A DNA stretch of 64,000 nucleotides from Billgrantia kenyensis (lineage in GTDB: Bacteria; Pseudomonadota; Gammaproteobacteria; Pseudomonadales; Halomonadaceae). Each line of letters begins with the position of its first letter. Positions within the stretch are counted from its first letter, which is position 1. The stretch spans positions 1 through 64,000 of the forward strand of contig NZ_JACEFT010000012.1 in assembly GCF_013697085.1 (NCBI RefSeq). The letters run 5' to 3'. Made by a program: the position numbers and the translations under genes. The notes below the pieces were generated by a model. That model was not told the DNA's origin and made no database searches. It saw only the letters and a list, made by a program, of their open reading frames with translations. Below, one piece after another: positions 50,363-57,466 of this stretch.

Positions 50363-51328
50363 TTATGAGCGTAAGATGTGTTGCACGAAATGACGTACCT
50401 TGGACAGTTCGCCGAGTTGTTCAGGATGGACCAGGTAGTAGGCGCTGGCGCTTTTCAGCGCGTAAGGCCAGGCGAGGACTACCTGACCGCGATCCAGGGC
50501 CTGTTGAGCTATAAAACGAGGCACCACCGCAACTCCCCCGCCGGCCATGGCAGTGTGGAGCAGCATTGAAAAGGTCTCGAAACGGCTACCGTGGTAGCTG
50601 CGGTCCGTCTGCAGGCCTTGCGCTGCAAACCAAAGGTGCCAGGCGTCGGGGCGGGTTGAAAGGTGTAAAAGCGGCAGCTCGGCAATGTCGCCGGCACATC
50701 CCACTGGATGCTGGGCCAGCAGTGATGGAGCGGCAACTGCTACCACCTCTTCGTCCATCAGCTTGTGGCATTCCAGCTCGGGCCAGCTTCCATGCCCGTA
50801 GAAGAACGCGACGTCTATGCCCTGTTCTACCAGGCTGAAGTCTTCGACACGGTTGGTGAATTCCAGACTGATGTCTGGATGGGCCTGCATGAAGGACGGC
50901 AGGCGATGGGCAAGCCAACTTGCACCGAAGCTTGGCAGAGTAGCCACTTTCAGCACTTCGCTGTTACCGCTGTAGGTCATGATCGCTTGAGTCGACATGG
51001 CTATCTGGGTCAGCACCTTGCGTACGTCGCTGAGATAGATGGCGCCTTCAGGCGTCAGCACCAGGCTACGTCGTACTCGACGGAACAGCTTGTGCTGGAG
51101 GTGGGCTTCCAGCTGACCGACCTGCTTGCTGACGGCGCTCTGTGTCAGACTCAGCTCTTCAGCGGCACGCGTGAAGCTGCGATGGCGTGCTGCTGCCTCG
51201 AAGCATTGCATGGCTGTGGTGGTAGGAAGGTGGCGAGAAGACAACAATGGGGCCGCGACTCCATTCTGAACGTACCGCGCACCGGCGCTTTTCTGCCGGC
51301 GCGCTGACAGTTGGCTTGCATGACTCAT
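50363..51328 (-). CDS. LysR-family regulator, co-encoded with the TRAP transporter
   Basis: A 321-residue LysR protein with helix-turn-helix FTRAAEELSLTQSAVSKQVG. It is an obvious paralogue of the LysR at 44471-45412: both share TAMQCFEA, SFTRAA, LTQSAVSKQV, FRRVR, TLPxFGA, WHxWFAAQGL and GxGVAxVPRF. The ATG at 51328 overlaps the stop of the TRAP permease gene (ATGA), so it is translated as the last gene of the receptor-permease operon. A longer reading to 51376 is possible but not supported. Confidence 0.88.
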   Translation of the reverse strand: MSHASQLSARRQKSAGARYVQNGVAAPLLSSRHLPTTTAMQCFEAAARHRSFTRAAEELSLTQSAVSKQVGQLEAHLQHKLFRRVRRSLVLTPEGAIYLSDVRKVLTQIAMSTQAIMTYSGNSEVLKVATLPSFGASWLAHRLPSFMQAHPDISLEFTNRVEDFSLVEQGIDVAFFYGHGSWPELECHKLMDEEVVAVAAPSLLAQHPVGCAGDIAELPLLHLSTRPDAWHLWFAAQGLQTDRSYHGSRFETFSMLLHTAMAGGGVAVVPRFIAQQALDRGQVVLAWPYALKSASAYYLVHPEQLGELSKVRHFVQHILRS

Positions 51329-53172
51329 GTGGCCTGAGCGAGTCCCGGCGGGTTGGGCCGGCGGCGCTGCAGCCAACCAATGAGGGCCATGCCCATCAGG
51401 CCTGCCCCACTAGTAGTCACCTCTGGCACCACCATGGCCAGGCCGGCCGCCAACATTACCAGACGCTCCCAAGGCAGGGAATCTCGCACGAAGTGACCGA
51501 TCAGTGCGCTGCTTACTCCCATGATGCCTAGTAGTGAGAACAGCAGGGCGATGATTAGCTCCAGTGGATTGACATCGACCATGACCAACATCGGGTTGTA
51601 GATGAAGGCGTAGGGGATGATAAAGGCACCAATCGCCAGCTTGACCGCGGTAAAGCCTGTCTTCATGGGATTGGCCCGGGCGATCCCGGCCCCGGCGAAT
51701 GCCGCCAGGCAGACTGGTGGAGTGATGTCGGCGATTATCCCGAAGTAGAATACGAACAGGTGCACCGCCATGGGTGGCAGCCCGAATTCGTTGATCAGGG
51801 CAGGGGCGGCGATAGTGGCAGTGACCACGTAGTTGGCCGTGGTGGGCAGACCCATACCGAGCACGATGCAAGCCACCATCGTGAAGAGTAAGGCTAGAAT
51901 CAATACCCCGTCTGCCAGGTTGATGATGCCAGCAGCGAACTTCGAGCCCAGCCCGGTCATGCCCACCACGCCGGCAATAATGCCGGCGCTAGCGACCGCG
52001 GCTATTACTGGCAGCGCCACGCGTGCACCCTGTTCGAAGATCGTCACCAGGCCTTTCAGCGAGGGGCGGGTATCCTTGCGAAACAGGCTGACGAGCAGGG
52101 CGCAGGCGATGCCCATCAGGGCTGCCCGTTGGGCGGTGAAGCCGGCCGTAATGGTGCCCACGATGACCAGCAGCGGGAGCAACATGTAGCCTTTTTCCAG
52201 CATCAGCTTGGTCTTGCTGGGCAGTTCTTCCTTGGGAAGGCCGAGAATACGGTGGCGTTTTGCTTCAAAGTGCACGCCAATGAAAATGCCGGCGAAGTAG
52301 AGTAGCGCCGGGATCAGCGCTGAAAACATGATCTCGCGGTAGGATACTCCCACGTACTCGACCATGATGAAGGCAGCTGCTCCCATCAGAGGCGGCATGA
52401 TCTGCCCGCCGGTTGAGGCTGAGGCCTCGGCAGCGCCCGCTACCTCTGGCTTGAAACGAGCATTCTTCATCATGGGGATGGTGAATGAGCCAGAGGCCAC
52501 GGTGTTCCCGATGGAACTGCCTGAAATCATTCCCTGAAAGGAGCTGGCCATGACCGCGGCCTTGCCGGCGCCACCGGTGAAGCGGCCGGTAAGGGCAAAT
52601 GCCAGGTCATTGAAGAAGCGGCCTACGCCGGTGTGCATCAGCACAACGCCAAAGAACAGAAACAGGAAGATGAATCGCGCCGAGATTTGCAGCGGGGTGC
52701 CGAAAACACCACTTTCGCGGAACCACAGGAAGGGCGAGACCTGGCTGAAAGAGAAGCCTGGGTGAGACAGAATTTGGCTCGGGATGTGGTTGCCGAACAG
52801 GGCATATAAAATGGCACAGCTGGCCATGATAACGATGGGTAAGCCTACTGTGCGCCGTGTCGCCTCCAGCACGAAGAGCACGCCAAGAGCCGCCACGGTA
52901 AGGTCCAGGGTCGAGTAACCGGTAATTCGCGCCCGAAGCACCTCATCGTAAAACAGGATCTTGTAGTACGCAGTAAATGTGGCCGCGAAGGCCAGTAGGA
53001 CGTCGTACCAAGGCACTCCCTTCCGATTGCCGCCGCGAGTCGCAGGGAACAGGATGAAGATCATGCCCAAGGCCAGGCCCAGGTGCACGGCGCCTTGCTG
53101 CTGGGAAGGGAGCGTGCCGAAGTAGCCGGTATAGAGGTGAAAGCAGGTGAGGGAGACGCCCATCAGCGTCAC
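51325..53172 (-). CDS. TRAP transporter fused permease (DctQM type, TAXI-associated)
   Basis: At least 615 residues with about 16 hydrophobic segments: a fused small and large TRAP permease. GVVLMHTGVGRFFNDLAFALTG and GSSIGNTVASGSFTIPMMK, GGQIMPPLMGAAAFIMVEY, and GLPTTANYVVTA are the DctM signatures. It imports an organic acid or amino acid with a sodium gradient, using the TAXI receptor encoded upstream. The GTG at 53172 is only the first start codon in frame. The coding-like sequence continues upstream (TPDSAEAVEVYDRESYTRDN) up to a nine-A tract at 53253-53261, beyond which a well-placed GTG (53267) lies out of frame. Confidence 0.88.
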   Translation of the reverse strand: MTLMGVSLTCFHLYTGYFGTLPSQQQGAVHLGLALGMIFILFPATRGGNRKGVPWYDVLLAFAATFTAYYKILFYDEVLRARITGYSTLDLTVAALGVLFVLEATRRTVGLPIVIMASCAILYALFGNHIPSQILSHPGFSFSQVSPFLWFRESGVFGTPLQISARFIFLFLFFGVVLMHTGVGRFFNDLAFALTGRFTGGAGKAAVMASSFQGMISGSSIGNTVASGSFTIPMMKNARFKPEVAGAAEASASTGGQIMPPLMGAAAFIMVEYVGVSYREIMFSALIPALLYFAGIFIGVHFEAKRHRILGLPKEELPSKTKLMLEKGYMLLPLLVIVGTITAGFTAQRAALMGIACALLVSLFRKDTRPSLKGLVTIFEQGARVALPVIAAVASAGIIAGVVGMTGLGSKFAAGIINLADGVLILALLFTMVACIVLGMGLPTTANYVVTATIAAPALINEFGLPPMAVHLFVFYFGIIADITPPVCLAAFAGAGIARANPMKTGFTAVKLAIGAFIIPYAFIYNPMLVMVDVNPLELIIALLFSLLGIMGVSSALIGHFVRDSLPWERLVMLAAGLAMVVPEVTTSGAGLMGMALIGWLQRRRPNPPGLAQAT

Positions 53173-53252
53173 TAGCCACGCCCACTTGCCAATGTTGTCG
53201 CGGGTGTAGGATTCGCGGTCGTAAACTTCTACCGCTTCGGCGCTGTCAGGAG

Positions 53253-53274
53253 TTTTTTTTTAACCACGAAAAGT
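53253..53274 (-). promoter_or_regulatory. Out-of-frame GTG start and A9 slippage tract of the TRAP permease
   Basis: On the minus strand AGAGGGA (ending near 53274) precedes GTG 53267, then GTT and nine A residues (53261-53253). In zero frame this start ends at a TAG after 12 codons; with ten A residues it would enter the permease frame and read VKKKTPDSAEAVEVYDRE. Confidence 0.55.
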
Positions 53275-53286
53275 CCCTCTATAAAG

Positions 53287-53317
53287 CCCGCCGCCGGAGC
53301 GATCTCCCGGCGGCGGG
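53287..53317 (-). terminator. GC-rich hairpin between TAXI receptor and permease
   Basis: CCCGCCGCCGG (53287-53297) pairs with CCGGCGGCGGG (53307-53317), an 11-bp stem with a 9-base loop. On the minus strand CTTTAT follows. It is a partial terminator or an mRNA stabiliser that would favour receptor over permease synthesis. Confidence 0.65.
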
Positions 53318-53327
53318 GTGGTTCAGG

Positions 53328-54323
53328 TCACTGGCCGATGTCTTCGAGCGAGTCGATGCCAGAGGCTTCCCGGGTAACGATCTGGATGACCTCCGGGTAG
53401 ATGTGCCCGATGAAGGCGACATTACCGACGGAGCCGCCATCAAACTCGCCGCGGCCTTCCACGGCATCTCGGGCGGGTGCATGCACCGTCATGCCCAGGT
53501 CCATGTTGTTGTCGCGGATGCTCACCAGGTTTTCGATGGAGGCTCCGGTCTCGATGTTGGTGAAGTTGGCATTGTCCAGGTAGCGGTTCCAGATGGTCGC
53601 CATCTCGCCGCCCAACGGATAGTAGGTGCCGCCCTGGCTGCCGGTACCAAGGATGAATTCGCGCTTTTCCTCGATCTCACCCAGTTCCGCTACCGGGTTG
53701 TCGACGGTCAGGCCCTGCTCCTCGTAGTAGCGCTTGGCACCCGGGTGGATGGGCATGTGGTCGGCGCCGTTCAGGGCGTTTTCCAGGGTCATGAAGGCAG
53801 ACTGGGAGTGCGTGTTCTCCTCTGCGTGCTCGACCATGAGCCTGGCCAGTTCGTAGCCCAGCTCCTCGCTGATGGTGTTGGTGTTGCCCACCAGTACTGC
53901 ATATGCCGTGATGGTTTGTACGTCCTCGTTGAGGAATTCGTAGCTGTCGCTCGGAATGATGAATCGGCTGTAGTCGCTGTTAGCCTCGAGATACTCAATA
54001 GCCTCATCGGATAGGCTGAGCATACGGACGTCGCCGCTGGCGGCCTGCAGGTTCTCGATGCTGCCGGAGGGCAGACCCAGAATGCCGATGGAGACGTCAA
54101 TGTTGCCATCCTGCACCCCGTCGAGTGCGGCACCAAAGCCTTCCTGATAAGTGTTGTAGCTATCTGAGCCGATGCCGTAGGCATCGAAAATCAGCTGTGA
54201 GACCCCTTGAGTCGTACTGGCGGGTGGGCCGATGGCGATATTGGGGGTATTGCCGCCGTCGTTTCCGCAACCGGCAACCAGAATAGCTGCACCCAGGGCA
54301 AACAGGGGAAGTGCGCGTTTCAT
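53328..54323 (-). CDS. TAXI-family TRAP solute receptor, lipoprotein, circularly permuted
   Basis: A 331-residue periplasmic receptor. Residues 1-19 form a lipoprotein signal ending in the lipobox LVAGC. The order of the rest is unusual. Canonical TAXI proteins start with FILxGTGSxGGTYYPLGG and end near LPIPLHPGAxRYYxExG. Here the canonical C-terminal half (NIAIGPPAST to MPIHPGAKRYYEEQGL, residues 28-205) comes first, then a short linker TVDNPVAELGEIEEK, then the canonical N-terminal half (REFILGTGSQGGTYYPLGG to GIDSLEDIGQ, 221-331). All parts look intact. It is first in an operon with the TRAP permease and a LysR gene. The ligand is unknown; pipecolate, lysine or 2-aminoadipate fit the context. 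Confidence 0.9.
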   Translation of the reverse strand: MKRALPLFALGAAILVAGCGNDGGNTPNIAIGPPASTTQGVSQLIFDAYGIGSDSYNTYQEGFGAALDGVQDGNIDVSIGILGLPSGSIENLQAASGDVRMLSLSDEAIEYLEANSDYSRFIIPSDSYEFLNEDVQTITAYAVLVGNTNTISEELGYELARLMVEHAEENTHSQSAFMTLENALNGADHMPIHPGAKRYYEEQGLTVDNPVAELGEIEEKREFILGTGSQGGTYYPLGGEMATIWNRYLDNANFTNIETGASIENLVSIRDNNMDLGMTVHAPARDAVEGRGEFDGGSVGNVAFIGHIYPEVIQIVTREASGIDSLEDIGQ

Positions 54324-54627
54324 GTCGACTCCATTCCTTGTTGTAGGTCGGCATGGCAGTCCGTGCAGCCGGGCGGCCGCGCTGCCAGCGTGACCGCCTA
54401 TTCTCGGCAAGTCCCGCTATATCAGGCAAAAGAAAATTAGTTGCCTACCTATTCCAAAAAGTCATGGGTTTAGGGTGTGAATTCTTTACTTTCCCGTGGT
54501 ACTCAGTCGCAGCTGAAATAATGGAATACATAGCGCGCTTTTTTTCGTTTGAGGGGAAGCAAGCCCACATGCTCCCATGACCCACCGTCGGGTCTGCATG
54601 GACCCTCAATCAAGGAGAGGCGAGGCT
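54324..54627. promoter_or_regulatory. Divergent control region, TAXI receptor / aminotransferase
   Basis: About 300 bases, clearly more AT-rich than its flanks, between divergent transcription units. CCTATTC occurs twice (near 54396 and 54446). It probably contains promoters for both sides and LysR sites. The aminotransferase ribosome binding site AAGGAG is at 54612-54617. Confidence 0.45.
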
Positions 54628-55881
54628 ATGGATCTTCCCTACGTCAGCGAATCGATGGGCGTAGTCCACCCCATATGCCTGGAGCGCGGACGAAACGCCG
54701 AGGTCTGGGATGAAGAGGGGCGTCGCTACATTGATTTCGTTGGCGGCATTGGTGTGCTCAATCTGGGGCACTGCCATCCCGGCATCGTGGAAGCAGCCAG
54801 TGCGCAGCTTGAAAGATTGACCCATTCCGCGTTTAACGCGCTACCGCACCGGGGCTATCTCGATGTCCTGGAAAAGCTCCAGACCTTCGTGCCAGTGAGT
54901 TATCCGCTTACCGTTATGCTTACCAATAGTGGGGCTGAAGCCACCGAGAATGCACTGAAAGTAGCTCGTGGTCATACGCGTCGTCAGGCAGTCATTGCCT
55001 TCGACGACGGTTTTCATGGCAGGACGCTGGCAGCGCTCAATCTCAACGGCAAGGTCGCCCCCTATAAACAGCAGGTGGGCAGCCTGCCGGGACCTGTATA
55101 CCACCTGCCTTTTCCCAGCCGCGATGGTGGCGTAGACACCGACGAAGCATTGGTGGCGCTTGAACGCCTATTTGAAGTTGAGCTACCGCCAGACGAGGTG
55201 GCAGCGGTGATCCTCGAACCCGTACAGGGAGAGGGGGGCTTCCGGCTGATGAATCGGGATTTTGCTCTGCGGCTGAGAGATATCTGTAACGTCCACGGAA
55301 TAGTGCTGATCATCGACGAGATTCAATCCGGCTTCGGTCGCACCGGACGCCCCTTCGCTTTCAGCTTCCTCGGCATCGAGCCTGATCTGCTGTTGATGGG
55401 CAAGAGTATGGCCGGCGGTCTGCCGATGGCCGCGGTGGCTGGTCGCGCCGAGATCATGAACTCCCTCCCCAAGGGCGGCCTAGGTGGTACGTACTCAGGC
55501 AATGCTGTCGCCTGTGCTGCGGCGAAGGTGGTTATGCAAGAGATGACCCACGAGCGCCTTGCGGCCTGGGGGGAACGCCTTGCGGGTCGCATTGAGGCGG
55601 CACATCAGAAATGGCAGGCCAGCGGACGCTTTCCGATGCTTGGTGCTCTGACTGGCGTTGGCGCCATGCGCGGCCTGGTACTTGAGGATACTGACTATGC
55701 CAGCGGTGGGCTGCACCTGGCAAAGCTGCTGAGGTCGGCCCGTGAGCGAGGTTTGCTGCTGATGCCTAGCGGCCGTCGCAAGAACGTCCTCCGGCTACTG
55801 ATGCCGCTTACCATCGAACCCGAAGTGCTGGAAGAGGGCCTGTCGTTGCTTGAGCAGGCGCTCGAGACCCTGACGGCCTAA
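54628..55881 (+). CDS. Class III aminotransferase, probable 2-aminoadipate transaminase
   Basis: A 417-residue PLP-dependent omega-type aminotransferase of the GabT/acetylornithine group. GGIGVLNLGHCHPGIVEA, NSGAEATENALKVARGHT, EPVQGEGGF and IIDEIQSGFGRTG are typical; the PLP lysine is in LLMGKSMAGGLPM (about Lys259). By sequence alone 4-aminobutyrate or 5-aminovalerate could be substrates. Its position immediately before an HglS-type 2-oxoadipate dioxygenase and near amaB, which makes 2-aminoadipate, points to 2-aminoadipate. The start at 54628 follows AAGGAG. Confidence 0.85.
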   Translation: MDLPYVSESMGVVHPICLERGRNAEVWDEEGRRYIDFVGGIGVLNLGHCHPGIVEAASAQLERLTHSAFNALPHRGYLDVLEKLQTFVPVSYPLTVMLTNSGAEATENALKVARGHTRRQAVIAFDDGFHGRTLAALNLNGKVAPYKQQVGSLPGPVYHLPFPSRDGGVDTDEALVALERLFEVELPPDEVAAVILEPVQGEGGFRLMNRDFALRLRDICNVHGIVLIIDEIQSGFGRTGRPFAFSFLGIEPDLLLMGKSMAGGLPMAAVAGRAEIMNSLPKGGLGGTYSGNAVACAAAKVVMQEMTHERLAAWGERLAGRIEAAHQKWQASGRFPMLGALTGVGAMRGLVLEDTDYASGGLHLAKLLRSARERGLLLMPSGRRKNVLRLLMPLTIEPEVLEEGLSLLEQALETLTA

Positions 55882-55900
55882 TTCCTGATAGGAGAAGAAA

Positions 55901-57250
55901 ATGATGAGCCCATGGCTCCCCCAGGATCAGATTCGCGACCTGTTTTCCCGCGCCATGTCGGAGATGTATCGTCAGGAGGTGCCACAGTACGGCACTCTGG
56001 TTGAACTGGTCGAGACGGTGAATCGTGAAGTACTTGATGCGGACCCTGCACTGGCAGCTGAGCTTGAGGCCAACGGCGAGTTGGCTCGGCTCGATGTTGA
56101 GCGACATGGCGCCATCCGCGTAGGTACTCCTGAGGAGTTGGCCATGCTGCGCCGGCTGTTTGCCGTGATGGGCATGTACCCAGTGGGATACTACGACCTC
56201 TCGGTGGCGGGCGTCCCGGTGCATTCCACGGCGTTTCGACCGGTTGACGATGAGGCCCTGAAACGCAATCCGTTCCGAGTCTTCACCTCATTGCTTCGCC
56301 TGGAGTTGATCGAGCAGCCTGAGCTGCGCGAGCGAGCTGCAGAGGTCCTGGCAGGTCGTGACATCTTTACGCCGGACGCACGGCAGTTGATCGAGACCGC
56401 CGAGGCTCAGGGCGGGCTGGACGAAGAACAGGCCAGGCACTTTGTCGATGAAGCCTTGGAGACCTTCCGTTGGCATCGGCAGGCAACCGTGGACCTGGCG
56501 ACCTATCAGGCGTTGAGCAACGAGCACCGCTTGATTGCTGACGTGGTCTGCTTCCGTGGCCCTCATATCAATCATCTCACGCCGCGGACTTTGGACATTG
56601 ACGAAGTCCAGCGGCGCATGCCCCGGGCGGGCATCGACCCCAAGGCCATTGTCGAGGGACCACCACGTCGTGATTGCCCCATCCTGTTACGCCAGACCAG
56701 TTTCAAGGCACTGGAAGAGTCGATCACCTTTGCGGGTAACGAGGAGGGAAGTCACACGGCGCGCTTCGGTGAGATCGAGCAGCGCGGCGTGGCTCTGACC
56801 CGTCGAGGAAGAGCACTTTATGACAGCCTGCTCAACGCCTCGCGTAAGCGCGGTGGCGCCGCGGACAATGACGCCCACCAGGCCCAGCTGGCGCAGTTTT
56901 TTCGCGACTTTCCTGACAGTCACGATCTGCTGCGACGCGAAGGGCTGGCCTTCTATCATTACCGGGCAGTACCTGGCCGTCGATCCGCTGCTGCCGATGG
57001 GAGTGTGGAAGCGCTCATCGAAGCTGGTGCCCTCGTTGCCAGCCCGATAACTTACGAGGACTTCCTGCCGGTCAGTGCAGCCGGGATTTTCCAGTCCAAC
57101 CTGGGTGATGGGGTGAGAGACGAGTACGCCAGCCATTCCAACCAGGCACAGTTTGAAGAAGCGCTGGGTGTCGCGGTCACTGACGAGCTGGCCCTCTATG
57201 AGCGCAGGCAAGAGGCCTCGTTGAAGGAAGCCCTGGCCTCCCTTGGGTAG
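55901..57250 (+). CDS. hglS: 2-oxoadipate dioxygenase/decarboxylase (DUF1338, HglS/YdcJ family)
   Basis: A 449-residue DUF1338 protein. P. putida HglS, of about this length, is an iron enzyme that converts 2-oxoadipate to D-2-hydroxyglutarate in D-lysine catabolism. The likely metal ligands are the His in VPVHSTAFRP (about residue 107), the His in GPHINHLTPRTLD (about 223) and the Glu in RFGEIEQRGVALT (about 290). The adjacent Arg of FRP is the proposed carboxylate ligand. It lies 19 bases after the aminotransferase and is followed by a strong terminator, so these two form an operon. Confidence 0.9.
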   Translation: MMSPWLPQDQIRDLFSRAMSEMYRQEVPQYGTLVELVETVNREVLDADPALAAELEANGELARLDVERHGAIRVGTPEELAMLRRLFAVMGMYPVGYYDLSVAGVPVHSTAFRPVDDEALKRNPFRVFTSLLRLELIEQPELRERAAEVLAGRDIFTPDARQLIETAEAQGGLDEEQARHFVDEALETFRWHRQATVDLATYQALSNEHRLIADVVCFRGPHINHLTPRTLDIDEVQRRMPRAGIDPKAIVEGPPRRDCPILLRQTSFKALEESITFAGNEEGSHTARFGEIEQRGVALTRRGRALYDSLLNASRKRGGAADNDAHQAQLAQFFRDFPDSHDLLRREGLAFYHYRAVPGRRSAAADGSVEALIEAGALVASPITYEDFLPVSAAGIFQSNLGDGVRDEYASHSNQAQFEEALGVAVTDELALYERRQEASLKEALASLG

Positions 57251-57406
57251 CAGGACAATCATGCTGCAATAGCCACAGTTCTACGGGGGGCTGCCATATC
57301 GCTGGTAAGCCCAGCAGAAGCCTGGCCCTGGCACGCGAAAGGGTAAGAAGGCTGGGTCGTGCTGCATGAGCCGCTTGAGGGCGCAAGCTCATGCCTGGTG
57401 ATGTGA

Positions 57407-57444
57407 GAAGACGGGGAAGGCAGCTCCCCCGTCTTCTTTTTTTT
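57407..57444 (+). terminator. Strong terminator of the aminotransferase-hglS operon
   Basis: GAAGACGGGG (57407-57416) pairs with CCCCGTCTTC (57427-57436), followed by eight T residues. It lies in the 216-base gap before the convergent permease gene; nothing else is evident there. Confidence 0.93.
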
Positions 57445-57466
57445 CCACGCCCGGGGCTGGCCATCA

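Noticed and set aside
53328..54323. TAXI receptor as a simple pseudogene made of two fragments
   Set aside because: The frame is continuous, signal and lipobox are intact, and both halves keep full motifs; permutation explains the order better.
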